Assembly (NCBI GenBank): GCA_963662155.1
Contig: OY759261.1
Span: forward strand, 32,604,277 to 32,668,276
From: Lamellibrachia columna
Taxonomy: Eukaryota; Annelida; Polychaeta; Sabellida; Siboglinidae
Direction of reading: 5' to 3'
DNA: 64,000 bases
The position numbers were made by a program, and so were the translations under genes. This document shows positions 29,018-41,820 of the stretch, piece after piece. The notes under the pieces were generated by a model. It was not told where the DNA came from and made no database searches. It saw only the letters and a program-made list of their open reading frames with translations. Each line of letters starts with the position of its first letter. Positions within the stretch are counted from its first letter, which is position 1.

Positions 29018-29699
29018 CGAAATGTCAACTACATTAAGAGAAGACAAAAGAGCAAACCCGTCTTTGTGGCTCACTCCAATCACTACCAGTTCTACATGTG
29101 TGAGACGGACGGTCAGAGAGGCTGGAACGCCTACAACATGATATTTCCCAACTAAATGTTCTCAGACCAGGATATACTTACCTGCATCAGAATGTACGCA
29201 AAGGCAGACACGTAAACACAATATACTGTCGGTGGAGGTTTTACCTATGATGCACTAGGTAGCAGTAGTGGCAACAGCAACAACAGCAGCAGCTGTAGCA
29301 GTAGCAATAGTTGTAGCAGTAACAACGGTGGTCGTTGGGCCAGCAGCAGCACCGTTGTTTGGATAAACGTTCGATCCCGTCTAACAGACGGCATCCTTTC
29401 CTTTCACCAGACGAAATCGTCTGATCTTTTGCAGCGACTTCGAGGACAACGACGTGATTTCTTTCACAGCTGTTGCGTACCGACCGTCTTCAACGGCGGC
29501 GTTCTGCAAGGGCAGTTCTTCTCTAACAACAACGCAAAGTGGCCTTCGACGAGGTTCATGCTGTACTACTAGATGATTGACAATGACTGCGTCCCTGGTC
29601 CAGACTACGTCCCTGGAAATTAACTCTACTGTTCGGGGACAGTAACCATTTTAAAGCAGGAGCCTCAGAACCCTCCTGACGGCTGTTGAGTTATCGGCT
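29018..29699 (+). pseudogene. Decayed CBM14-LamG pseudogene, unit 2
   Basis: This is the duplicate of the 6394-7068 pseudogene: CBM14 block 29018-29215 and LamG block 29411-29699, with the same internal deletion and the same surviving splice borders. Private differences include a TAA at 29153-29155 and loss of the TGA seen in unit 1. The gene was already dead before the segmental duplication. Confidence 0.85.
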
Positions 29700-30573
29700 G
29701 TGAGTAGTACATACTTACATGTATTAAGTATACTGAAGAAACTGTATCCAATTCCAAAAATTCACCTTTACACAACTGACATCAGCATTACAACTTCGGC
29801 AGTATATGATTCTAGTTATTGTGAAAAGCTCGCGGGCAATGAAGTGCGTGGGACGTGGCGTCACGTTTTTTTTCTTTTTTACCCCCGTTAAGAATTTTTT
29901 TATTTAACAGGTATCTAATTTTTTTCAAATAATCAACACACTACTACATTACTTAACGCATTAATTAAAGTAAATTGGAAACGTTGAAAACTCACGAAAT
30001 GTCAACCTTGGTGAAATGTCCTAACGTTGTCATGTGATCGGCGAGAGGGGGGAAGTCACGTCCATGATCTGCATTGACCCGAAAAGTACTTCACATTTTT
30101 TATATCCAGTACGTTTAGTCTTACCATATCTGACGACTAAAGCCAATTTGTTCGATATTTGAATAATGCTACGCATTTTATATTAAACCGACTGCGGATA
30201 TTACTTAACCTATTCACACGCTACATATTAGGACATCAGCGAACCTAATTCACGATAGGCTAAATCAGTTGAGGTTGGATTAAGTAATTAACAACAAAAG
30301 TGAAATACAAGCAGGAAGTATTAATTAATAAAACCAACACGTACATCGACAGAATGTAGTTACAATAATTAGACATATAATATACGATAGAGTTTCTTGA
30401 TAGCTGATGCCTTGCTAAATCGATCGGTGCGTTGTCCGATAACGGAAATCCGATTAATTGAACTGGAGTAGTAGCCGTCGTTGTGTATTTACGGGGGGGG
30501 GGCATTTGGTCCGTGCCCCCCCCCCCCGTTGGCTTAGTTATTTGATTGCATTCATATATAACCTGTTACGCCA

Positions 30574-30618
30574 CATGATTGGTCGTTCTACCATATTATG
30601 GTAGAACGACCAATCATG
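30574..30618. repeat. 45-bp perfect palindrome, unit 2 only
   Basis: Arms of 22 bp (CATGATTGGTCGTTCTACCA...) around a single-base centre. Unit 1 has only the right arm, near 7942-7962. Confidence 0.9.
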
Positions 30619-31101
30619 CCATCCTTAGATTCCCCATTTGCGAGATTCTAAAAACGCCACTGCACGAGAAAAAGTAAAGAAAACTCTAACATACTAGATA
30701 AAGTTCAGAAACAAAATAAAATTTCGACTGTAAGTTCGCTAGTTCCGTAACTTACAAGCACTGACGTCAGGTGAATGTGTCGGTCACATGTACTCCATAA
30801 ATTTCGAACTAAGAAACGAATAAGTAAGTACTGATATAATGGCTTCCATTATTGAATACGCTATTTATTAGTTTTTATACTTTCTTTTAAAAAAGTGTCC
30901 TGTAGTTATACGTTAAAAAATGAGTCGACGGATCCGCTGTTGGAAATTCACTCTGCCATGCCATGGTTGATTAAACCATACGAAATGTGTTACACATCGC
31001 CCAAAAATTACCGATTCTACGGCTAAATTAAACTATGCGAGTACATTCGCTAGATGGCGGCACCGAACGACACAACGTTCTGCTTACATCAAACTCCTTA
31101 C

Positions 31102-31474
31102 CAGTGGCGCCACATAGTGAATGTAGTGTAAGTCACTCACGATTTCACCACAGCAACAACTTACATTTTATGTGTAGATTCTGAGCATATTAATTATCTT
31201 TGGTAAACTCCTAATTGTTGCAAAGTAATATCTTAGTTTCAAATGCATATAATTGTGGATAGTGTTTGCATGGACAATTTTTACAGGAACAAAATAGCGT
31301 TCATTTTGTTTGAAACTAAGTCAGGTCACAGTTGCAATGGCGAAAATCATGTAGCAAGTCGAACATAGCAATCGCATTGCCAACCAGGCAATACGATTGC
31401 CAACCAACCCGCACTGTCGAATTTAACTTTATAATAAAGTTGTGTCAGTGGTGATAAGCTCAGTGGCGCCACTG
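31102..31474 (+). mobile_element. hAT-like MITE, unit 2 copy 1
   Basis: Duplicate of 8410-8783, here with a perfect right end TCAGTGGCGCCACTG. The truncated relative ends at 31937. Confidence 0.6.
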
Positions 31475-32113
31475 TCGGGGGGTTTGTGCATACCTCTGCC
31501 ATTTGTAATTGGACAGTATCATAACATACTTAGAATAAATTATCTTCACAATACACTTATGACATTACACCGGGGTTAATAATCCATATAATTTGAACTG
31601 TGAACACAACATTATCTGTCGGGCATGTGTAAACATTTTCGACAGCTCTCTATTCCTTTTGCGGCATTTTGTAACCAAAATACACAGCCATTTATCAGTC
31701 GGCCTAGCTTTGGATGCATACAGTGAACATATGTGTTAACTTGTACAATTGACATCTATTTTGTTTCTGCACGACTTCTCTTTGCTCCAATAATGTTAGC
31801 TTTATTTGAAACTATGGTACGATACGCTGTGTTGCAACAGAGTAAATTATTGGAAACCATATTGGCGTTGCCTGGCAGTCCAATCGTACATAACGATTAA
31901 AATTCATGCAGTGGTGGTATGATGAGTGACGCCACTGTTAAGAAGCGTGAGGCTGTTTGCAAGTAGTGCCCTCTGGCATATTATATCGAACTACGGACTT
32001 GTTTGCTTGGCAGCATGATCAGTGGACATACATACAAGAAAAACGTAGGTGACCGTAGGCTTTCTGACCAAACCATAAATCCGATAACCTCCAGCGTCGA
32101 AACTACTCTACTC

Positions 32114-32209
<96 letters not shown>

Positions 32210-32324
32210 ATCAAAACGCTTCCTTCCATATAAAACCAAACTAAACTTCAATTATGACAGTTATCTACGAACTACCAAGTTATCCCTTCCGGATGACGAG
32301 TAGTTAGCTAGTAATGTGAATGGT

Positions 32325-32575
32325 TGTTAAAGTGGTATATTGATGTTGTGTGGACGGCTAGAAGCAAGTCGAAATGACATTAACGTCTACATCATAACAC
32401 ACCGGCTCAATTCCATTTTCCGTATTGTAAGCCATCAGACTGTATGTGTAATGGTTTGTGCAATGATCAATAGGAATTGACAACTACATCAATAAAGATA
32501 TCATCGCATCTAACCTGCATGTTGTATGATCAGTACACAGACAATTTACTATCTACCTGTAAAATGTTCACCCCG
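32325..32575 (+). repeat. Dispersed repeat Y, unit 2
   Basis: Segmental duplicate of 9505-9765. It is followed by a (TGCG)n array. Confidence 0.6.
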
Positions 32576-33344
32576 TGCTTGCATGCGTGCGTGCGTGCGT
32601 GCGTGCGAGCGTGCGTGCGTGCGTGCGTGGGTGAGTGAGTGCGTGCGGCGTGCGTGCGTGCGTGCGTGCGAACGTGCGAGTGGGTGGGTGGGTGCGTCTG
32701 TGTGTGTTTGTTTGTTTGTGTATGCGTGGGTGTTTGTTCTATTATATTAATAAAACGACGATAACTAACACCAAAGAATGATTGGGGGAATGAATGATCG
32801 TATACATAATGATATGGTTTTCATGGAAACCTATCAATGTAAAATTTTTATTGTGCGCAGTCTCTTTTCCCCTTTGTCCCGGGCTGGTCTGTTCACCCCA
32901 CCACTTATCCAAGAAGTTTTCAGCTACAATCCATTTACTTCAATTACTGTATGCACCTTTGCCAAGTATTCATTTATACAACTCATGTAGAATTATTTGG
33001 TTTGTTATCTTGGCAATCCTAAAACAGGACGTTAGATTCCTGTCCGTTGTATAATGCGTGTTATCACGCAACTTATTTTATACATACATCGGCAACCGCG
33101 CTTTAATTCGCACAGTCCGCGCTTGCTACAAGTGTCAATCAATCACTCAATAACACAACATTCCAGAGTGAATATTGTATTGCAATAATGAGAAAGAGAC
33201 AGTAAACAACACAGATCACCATAGGATGACAGTTTATAACGAAAGCGAAGGAGAATATTAATGCTCCTCGTAGAAACAAAATGGACTATCCAGAGAATAA
33301 CAGTCAGAAGGTGTAGTCTTCTCAGGTTCGGTTGGTCCGACGTC

Positions 33345-33365
33345 CTACCATTTGTAGAAGCAGAT
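33345..33365 (-). pseudogene. Minus-strand last microexon remnant, unit 2
   Basis: This duplicates 10308-10328 with an unchanged acceptor TTTCAG, unchanged codons and an unchanged TAG. Confidence 0.7.
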
Positions 33366-33466
33366 CTGAAAGCAATACATTATAAATGTATATCAACATC
33401 AGAATAACAACTCAATCTATAACAACTTATATGGCTGCTGCTGCGCGTGCGTGCGTGCGTGTGTGC

Positions 33467-33503
<37 letters not shown>

Positions 33504-33566
33504 GTTGAATTGTGTCTCAACAGATGAATATGTAAGTTATTTGTCTGTTTCAGTCAAACTCCCCAC

Positions 33567-33906
33567 CGGTGGCGCCACTCACCATTTCACAACTGACACA
33601 ACTTGCATTTGATGTGCACATTCTGCACATCTTCATTTCATGTGATAAAATCCTGAATATTGCCAAGATAGCTCTTCATTTGCTTGTATCTTTGGATATT
33701 ATTTGTTTAGAAAATGCGTCTAGAAACACAGTCATTTTCGCTTATAGTGCACAACTATTTTACCTTACTCTTGTACACAGTCGCAACGGCGCAACACGTT
33801 GTAAATAACAATGACGTTGACAGCCAACTATTCCTTTATACTACAACGCAAATGTCTATTTTATAATCAAGCTTTGGCATTGGTGATGTGCTGAGTAGCG
33901 CCTTTG
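33567..33906 (+). mobile_element. hAT-like MITE, unit 2 copy 2
   Basis: Duplicate of 10504-10846. Its right end and ~70 bp of flank are repeated once more (period about 120 bp, to about 34101), which unit 1 lacks. Confidence 0.6.
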
Positions 33907-34452
33907 TTGGGAAGTGTTGGTGTCAATATCACAGTCAATGTTGAAAATGGCCCTACTTCTTGTGTTCTTGTGTCTTTTTTTTGTAATCAAGTTGTGGCAT
34001 TGGTGATGTGCTGAGTGGCGCCAACGTTGGGAAGTGTGGGTATCAATATCATGGCCAATGTTGAACATGGCCCGCCATCTTGGTCTGTCCACGGCAACAA
34101 CAGTCCTTGTTTCAGGTGGGAACATAAATGATTACTTATGGATATTGTTATTACCTAATCCGAGTCACACATTTTACATTTTGAGTTAGAGCCATTTTTG
34201 TTTTCGTTTTACTCAATGTCTGTCCATTGTCCAACAGAAAAAAAATCGACGACCGATATCGGACTTCATGGATACATAGCAACAACATTCCAATGCTTAA
34301 AATGCATTATTGTATAGAGAAACCGCCAAGCATTCTATATGTTTAACAAGATTTAACAAGATTTAACAAGATTGCCATCTCGAACAACAAGTTCCAGATG
34401 GCAAGTGGACAAGGAAGCCATTGGCTTATCGAGAGTCCAACAATTTTCTCAT

Positions 34453-37322
34453 CTATGTGTAGCCCGCCCTTATCAGATATCTGTCAATTCTATTTTTAAA
34501 CATATTCACACTACTAGCATTAACACAATCGTTTGGCAGTTTGTTCCATTCATTTATCACCCTCTGTGAGAATGAGTACTTTCTCATGTCCAACCTACAC
34601 TGCTCCTTAACTAATGCTGCTTTGTGTCCTCTGGTTCTACTGCCTTCTTTAAGTTTGAAGAACATATTCCTATCAACATCCTCATAACCGTTCACTATTT
34701 TAAACACTTCTATTTGGTCTCCTCTTAGTCTCCTGGTCTCTAGTGTTGTCAAACCACATTGTAATAAGCGACTTTCGTAACTAAGGTCTCTTAATTCTGG
34801 AATCATCTTAGTTGCTCTTCGTTGTATTCTTTCTAGCTTATCTATGTCTTTTTTACGATATGGCCTCCATGCTTGAATACAATATTCCAAATGTGGTCTA
34901 ACTATTGCTTTGAACAGGGGTACAATTAGATGTTTCTCCTTATACGTGATAGTTCTCCTAATTAGGCCTAGAATTTGATTTCCTTTCGACGCAGCAATCC
35001 CACATTGCTCTGAAACTTTCATGTCAGCATTAAATGTTACTCCTAAATCCTTTTCTTGTGTGGTTCTACCTAGTACAGCATCCCCCATTTTATATTCCTC
35101 GTCCATATTTCCATGTCCTATGTGTATACATTTACACTTCCCAAAATTGAATAACATTTGCCATTTTTCTGACCATTTAGCTAATTTGTCTAGATCATCC
35201 TGTAAACTTTGTTTATCTGTATCATTAGTAACCCTTCTGAATACTTTTGTGTCATCTGCAAATTTGAGTACTTTGCTAGATATGTCATCCTCCAAATCAT
35301 TTATATATATTAAAAACAGTATAGGGCCTAACACTGATCCCTGTGGTACCCCACTCAAAACAGATTTCCAGTTTGAAATCTTACCATCTACTATTACTCT
35401 CTGTCTTCTGTGTGTAAGCCACTTTTCTATCCAGTTGATTACATCATTGCCTATACCATGGGCTTTTAGTTTAAGTAACAATCTTTGATGTGGCACTTTA
35501 TCGAAAGCTTTCTGAAAATCTAAGTAGACAACATCCACTGGTGACCCGTCATCTACCCACTTTGTAATTTCTTCTAAAAAACATAAGAGATTGGTTAGAC
35601 ATGACCTTGCTTTTAGGAATCCATGTTGAGATGTATTTATTAATTTATGTTTTATGAGGAATTCCACCATGTGGTCTCTAATTAATGTTTCAAGTAATTT
35701 ACATACAACTGATGTTAAACTCACTGGTCTGTAATTTTCTGGCTTCTTCCTCGATCCCTTCTTAAACAACGGCGTAATGTTTGCTTCTTTCCATTCTGAA
35801 GGAACTATTCCTTCTTCTAGTGACAAGTTAAATAAGTTTGCAAGTGGTGTACTAATTTGATCAACAATTTCCTTTAGCAGTTTTGGTGGTATCCCATCAA
35901 CTCCAGGTGATTTATTATCTTTCATCTTCTTAATTTTCTTTGCTATCATTTCAGGAGTTACAAATAACTGCCCTAAATATTCTGATGTATTGCCCTCAAA
36001 TTTAGTCAATGGAACTGGAAGTGAGCTGATATCTTCTGTGGTAAAAACTGAGCTGAAATACTCATTCAGGACCTCTGCCATTTGGAACCCATCTGAAATT
36101 ATGTTTTCACTGTTGCTTTCCAGTGGTCCGACCTTATCTCGAACTTTCTGTTTACTCCTTACATAAGCATAGAAACTCTTGCTGTCATTTTTAATATTAC
36201 CTGCCAATTTTTTTTCAAAGGTTCTTTTAGATTTTCTAATTTCAGTAGTAGCTAGGTTAAGTGCCTCTTTGTAGTTGGTGTAGTCTTCTACATTTCCAGT
36301 GTGTTTATAGACCTTCCACAGCATCTGTTTGTGAGCAATTTTTCTAATAGCTTCTTTTGACAGGTGTTTTTTCCTGGATCTTTTCCCTTGTTTTCTTAAT
36401 GGAATAAATTTCTCAATAATGCCCTCAATCTCATATTTTAAACAAGTCCAGCATTCTGTTGCTGTCTTGTTCTTCAGCAAATTATTCCAATCTATATTTG
36501 CTAGATATGTTCTCATCACTTTATATCTGCCTTTGTTGAAGTTCCTCCTCCATTGTTTTTTATATGTATTCCCTGTTTTTACTTTTATATTAAAATGGAT
36601 TTGGTTATGGTCACTTGAACCCAAAGGTTCGTGTACTTTAACATTGTCAACTAATTCATTTTGAGAAGACAAAATTAAATCTAACACATTCCCACCTCTG
36701 GTTGGTTCCAAGACATGTTGAGTAAGGAAACAATCCTGTGTTAGAAGTAGAAACTGATGGTCGTCACCTCCAGCACTCTCTAATGATTCCCATTGTATAT
36801 GGCCATGGTTAAAATCACCCATTATAACACATTCTCCCTTGCTCACCTCCCTTATCGCCTTTTGTAATTTTACATCTTCCTCTTGTCCTATGTTAGGACT
36901 ACGATAAACTACTCCTATTGTTAATGTTGAGTTCCTGGTAACTATGTTACACCAAATTGCTTCCACACTATCTGCTTCACTTTTCAGTGTAATTTCATAT
37001 GCTTGGATAGATTCTTTAATATACAAAATTACTCCACCTCCCCTTCTTTCTCGTCTATCCTTCCTAAACATTACATAGCCTGTCAGTGCTAACTCAGCAT
37101 CTATTATATCTTCATTTGCCCATGATTCTGTGATGCCTATTACATGAGGATCAATATCTGCTACCATAATGTCTAACTCACTTTTTTTATTTACTATGCT
37201 CCTGGCATTTAAGCATACACATTTAAGTTCATTGTCTGAAATTATTGGTGAACATTTCTTTGGATGTGTATTTGTAGTAGTACTCCTTTGAGTTTTCTCT
37301 GTCAGTTCCCCCTGCGCATCTA
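34453..37322 (-). CDS. CR1-like ORF2: endonuclease-reverse transcriptase
   Basis: The first ATG is at 37167 (904 codons), but the frame is open back past 37322. The conserved endonuclease start LNARSIVNKKSELD lies before that ATG, so the functional protein must begin upstream. Seen from Met-37167: GITESW near residue 12, GDFNHGH near 116 and SSDHNQ near 185 (APE endonuclease); [22 protein letters not shown] and KFADDTKVF near 600-640 (RT palm); then the RIQRRATKMIPELRDL and GLTTLETRRLRGDQ blocks typical of the CR1/L2 C terminus. There are no internal stops, so this is potentially a functional target-primed retrotransposition enzyme. The -1 frame of ORF1 enters this frame at 37323. Confidence 0.9.
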
Positions 37323-37997
37323 GTTTAAATAATCTATGGTACCTGTGCCCTCGTCGACAACTCTGACAAACTCACACGCAAGAACTGCAGCGCCCTTCCC
37401 TGTCAGATGAAGTCCATCTCTCATGAAAAAGTCACCTCTTCCCACAAAGTTTAACCACATGTCTACGAAGCCTACTCCCTCCTCCATACATACCTTCTGT
37501 ACCTGTGTGTTGATCGCCATCCTTCTACAGTTCCTATATTCCTCACCCCTGCCTCCCATTGTTGGTAATATCCCCGACAATACGATCTGCCCAACTCTTG
37601 CCTCTTTAAGTGTCTTGATCAACCTCCTGTACTTACCAATGATGGCTGACGTTCCCTCCTTATCTGCATTGTTCGTTCCCACATGCACGAGAACAGCACC
37701 TCCCGTGCCACCACCCATGACCTGTCCTGCCTTCTCTGCTATATCCTCTACTTTTGCCCCTGGTAGGCATACTGTTATGTCATCTCCTCTATTTACAATT
37801 TTATCCACTTTCCTAATGATGGAATCCCCCATAAATACCCGGGCTTTCCTCGCTTTCCCCTGTGATACTACATCGGCAAAGCTCCTTTCCTGTTGCGCAC
37901 TACTAGTATGCCCCCTTTCTCTCCTATCATCAACCTTTACCGTCTTACCACCTGGCAATCCCTCTCCACTCACCCGTTTACCTCTCTTTTGTTGCAT
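37320..37997 (-). CDS. CR1-like ORF1: SGNH esterase domain, 5' truncated
   Basis: An open frame of 225 codons. Three SGNH-hydrolase blocks are visible: FMGDSIIR near residue 55 (block I Ser), VHVGTNNA near 110 (block III Gly/Asn) and DGLHLTGKGA near 200 (block V Asp/His). Esterase-type ORF1 proteins are known from CR1 and L2 LINEs. The ATG at 37995-37997 falls inside the GCATTCT direct repeat, so it comes from the target site and the natural N terminus is missing. The stop TAG (37322-37320) directly follows T-TTA-AAC. Confidence 0.85.
   Translation of the reverse strand: MQQKRGKRVSGEGLPGGKTVKVDDRRERGHTSSAQQERSFADVVSQGKARKARVFMGDSIIRKVDKIVNRGDDITVCLPGAKVEDIAEKAGQVMGGGTGGAVLVHVGTNNADKEGTSAIIGKYRRLIKTLKEARVGQIVLSGILPTMGGRGEEYRNCRRMAINTQVQKVCMEEGVGFVDMWLNFVGRGDFFMRDGLHLTGKGAAVLACEFVRVVDEGTGTIDYLN
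37323..37329 (-). promoter_or_regulatory. Candidate -1 ribosomal frameshift site (TTTAAAC)
   Basis: On the minus strand the ORF1 codons read TAT TTA AAC TAG. The heptamer T TTA AAC is in the correct register for tandem -1 slippage. After slippage the frame reads TTT AAA CTA GAT GCG and stays open for 52 codons to the Met of ORF2. Confidence 0.6.
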
Positions 37998-38599
37998 TCT
38001 TTGTGCAACATTATGTAAGATTTATCTGGCGAAGGAGAATATATTTGGGATTGGACCCTTATCTATGGAAATGTTACGCATATATGACCTATATATGACC
38101 TATGGAATTGATAGTTATCTTTGCGTTGTTTTCACATAATCTGCTTTACTAATATGGCCACCTGATGGCAGCACTATCTCATTTGTGTAATGTGGGCTCA
38201 TCTCATTTAACATGTGTGGATTTCATATCTTGTTTTGCTGATCAGTATAATATGTGTTATACATTCCTATTCGAATATTGCGTAATTTATTAGTTTAGAA
38301 CTTCACATTAAAAATTGTGTGATAATTGTTATTGTCGAATTTCTTTTCTTCAAAATGCGATATGCTCATATTCTTAAGCGACAACTTATAAAAACGGTCT
38401 GATTCACATCGGACGGTGTTAAGTATTCAATATGTATGTTACGTTCATTGTTCATGTAGCTGGTCTTTTGTTTCAAAATAAAGGCACATATCATCAAAGG
38501 GCAGTGGTTCTCGCGAATGAGACCTACGAAAAATATAAGTACCAAATAATATATACAATAGTGTAGACATCGCTATATAATATCAATGCAGTATTTTAA

Positions 38600-39551
38600 T
38601 AGCATACTTAACAATATTTAACCAGATTGCCATCCCAAACAACAACTTCCAGATGGCAAGTGGACAAGGAAGCCATTGGCTTATCGAGAGTCCAATAATT
38701 TTCTCATTTACGTGTAGCCCGCCCTTATCAAATATATGTCAATTCTATTTTTAAACATATTCATCATACTAAAATTAACACAATCAGTTGGCAGTTTTTG
38801 TTCAATCATTTATAACCCTCTGTGAGAAAGAGTACTTTCTCATGTCCAAACCTACACTGCTCCTTAACTAATGCTGCTTTGTGTCCTATGGTTCTTCTGC
38901 CTTCTTTAAGTTTGAAGAACATATTCCTGTCAACATATTCATAACAATTAACTATTTTAAACACTTCTACTTTGTCTCCTCTTAGTCTCCTGGTCTCTAA
39001 TGTTGTTAAACCACACTGTAATAAACGACTTTCGTAACTAAGGTATCTCAATTCTGCAATCATCTTAGTTGCTCTTCGTTGTTTTCTTTCTAGCTTGGGT
39101 ATGACATTTTACGATATGGCCTCCATGCTTGAATGCAATGTTCCAAATGTGGTCTAACTATTGTTTTGTACAGGGGCAAGATTAGCTGTTTCTCCTTATA
39201 CATGATAGTTCCCCTAATTAGCCCTAGAATTTGATTTCCTTTCGAAGCAGCAATCCCACATTGCTCTGAAACTTTCATGTCTACACTAAATGTTACTCCT
39301 AAGTCCTTTTCTTGTGTGGCTCTACCTAGTACAACATCCCAAAATTTATATTCATCCATGTTTCCATCTCCTATGTGTATACATTTACACTTCCCAAAAT
39401 GTAATAACATTTGCAATTTTTCTGACCATTTAACTAATTTATCTACATCATCCTGTAAACTTTGTTTATCTGCATCATTAGTGACCTTTCTGAATACTTT
39501 TGTGTCATCTGCAAATTTAAGTACTTTGCTAGATATGTCGTCTTACAAATC

Positions 39552-39621
<70 letters not shown>

Positions 39622-39656
39622 GTATATATATGTATATATATGTATATATATGTATA

Positions 39657-39738
<82 letters not shown>

Positions 39739-39870
39739 CATGTTGAGATGTATTTATTAATTTATGTTTTACAACGAATTCCACCATGTGATATCTAATT
39801 TAATGTTTTAAGGTCTGTAATTTTCTGGCTTGTTCCTCGATCCCTTCTTAAATAGCGACGTAATGTTTCC
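38600..39870 (-). mobile_element. Old CR1-like fragment with (TA)n expansion, unit 2
   Basis: Duplicate of 11800-13445. The segment between the (TA)n array (39557-39735) and the SQHG region is deleted, as is part of the block between EFVVKHKL and the FKKGSR region. RT C-terminal frames are broken. Confidence 0.88.
39557..39735 (+). repeat. (TA)n array inside CR1 RT codons, unit 2
   Basis: TA units with a regular TATATATATG decamer sub-array at about 39610-39670. Confidence 0.95.
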
Positions 39871-40892
39871 ATATGCATGCATCGAGGAGATAGCAGGATA
39901 TATTTTAAACAGCTCCTTATTACATACAGGGCAATGGTATAGATATTTTGTCGGTTAAAAGTGCCAAAGACGCCTTTTCCTGAGGAAATGTAACGGTATC
40001 AATATTTGTCCCGGCTTTCACTTGCATTTCAATTCTATTCCAGAACATCTCCACATCCACCCACGCATCGTAGGAGGAGGCCTATAATCGAACAAGTTAT
40101 TATTTAAGGCAACTCGCTATTATTTGCTTGCTGTCTTTGAGCTGTATTAAAAAAAGCGGGATATTCACAACATATCAGGAAAATCAGCTACTTTTTGCGG
40201 TTTTGGTATAATTGATTTCACATTGGCGGAGACTGTTGAAATCAATGCAATTAAGTATATAGTTTACTGGCGAGGTTACCCGGGTATGGCTGGGTGTATT
40301 ATTGTAATGAATAACTATGTGGTAAGCAATATTCCCGGCGATACCTGGATGTATTACTGCTGTAATGCTGGCTAAGCAATGCTCTTAGTTTTTTTTCATA
40401 TGGTGCTAGGATGTAGAGGTTCTTGTCATTTAAAATCATTGAGTATCCCGCACAGAGCTTGCCACAGGAGACCCGTGGTGACTTAATATGCAATTGGCCG
40501 TGGGTGATATAAGAAAATTTTGGCATTGGACACTTCTGCAAATTATGAATTGGTTCACACCATGCAAGCATTAAAATGTAATCGTATATGTGCATATGTT
40601 GTATGCGTAAAACATCATATTATAAAACAACTTCAAAATTTCAACGACGCGTCATCCAACTGTAGGACTTTAGTTACTCTTGTCATACGTTAATGTTATA
40701 ATAGCCCACACTCTGATTATACTAATGTGACGCAAGTGCTAGTTAGTAGAATGAAGCGCAATTAATATAAATTCATTTATTGTATTATTATACTTTATTG
40801 ATTACAGTGTCTCCACATACGAGGCCCCGTGTCCGTTTCAATGATCGTCCAATAGAAAAGGACGTGCAGAGAGGACATACCGACACATATGC

Positions 40893-41051
<159 letters not shown>

Positions 41052-41093
41052 AACATATGTACACTTTGATTTATAAATATAGGTGTTGCTCAC

Positions 41094-41270
41094 CGCTGAT
41101 CCATTAGCATCGTCGATTCAATGTCTTGAGTCCGGCCTTGAAGTCGTTGTCTTTAGCTGAACAGTAGGTATAATTAACAGGGGCGAAGGGAACGGTGGCC
41201 TCTGGGAAGCAGTCGTTGCTGATGATACCTTGGTCAATTACATTAATGACGTCATATGTTGATGGCACGT
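41094..41270 (-). pseudogene. Minus-strand remnant of a LamG exon, unit 2
   Basis: This is the duplicate of 14632-14812 with the same donor GCG/GTGAGC. An indel in the segment for the SNPLIDD stretch and a changed GNS codon region break the frame. Confidence 0.8.
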
Positions 41271-41274
41271 ACTA

Positions 41275-41445
41275 TCACGTGCCTATATACATACGTCATT
41301 AACAAGAATACTCTATTGTCCACGAAACTTCAGGTTTTATGTAGCAATCAAGCGATAATCATTGATTAAGTAGTGGCGTGTTTGGCCACATCGTATCGAT
41401 TGGACGAATTAACTTGAACGCCCATATGGTTGGAGACTATATATG
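41275..41445 (+). repeat. Dispersed repeat Z, unit 2
   Basis: Segmental duplicate of 14815-15010. It leads into the compound tetranucleotide array at 41480-41955. Confidence 0.6.
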
Positions 41446-41479
41446 TATCTATCTTTGTCTCTATATGGAAGTTTGTCTG

Positions 41480-41627
41480 TTTGTCTGTCTCTCTGCCTCT
41501 CTCTCTGTATGTATGTATGTATGTACGTACGTATGCATGTATGTACGTATGCATGTATACATGTATGTATGTATGTATGTATGTATGTATGTATGTATGT
41601 ATGTATGTATGTATGTATGTATGTATG

Positions 41628-41661
<34 letters not shown>

Positions 41662-41784
41662 TGTATGTATGTATGTATGTATGTATGTATGTATGTATGT
41701 ATGTATGTATGTATGTATTTATGTATGTATGTATATATGTATGCATGTATGTCTGCCTGTCTCATTCTCTCTCTCTTTCTCTCT

Positions 41785-41820
<36 letters not shown>

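Larger units (their letters stand above)
34337..37993 (-). mobile_element. Nearly complete CR1-like non-LTR retrotransposon
   Basis: Absent from the matching site of unit 1 (near 11165-11190). It carries an esterase-type ORF1 and an endonuclease-RT ORF2 on the minus strand. The 3' end carries a short tandem tail (TTTAACAAGA-like units at 34343-34375 on the plus strand), as CR1 elements often do. GCATTCT occurs at both ends (34330-34336 and 37994-38000), consistent with a 7-bp target-site duplication. The 5' end is truncated within ORF1. It inserted after the segmental duplication. Confidence 0.88.

Noticed and set aside
35021..35488. Plus-strand open frame of 155 codons opposite the RT domain (relatives at 12428 and 39277)
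   Set aside because: Antisense of conserved RT codons; recurs only because the LINE recurs.
37423..38139. Plus-strand open frame of 238 codons opposite LINE ORF1
   Set aside because: Antisense to the esterase ORF, which has clear SGNH motifs; the plus frame shows no domain.
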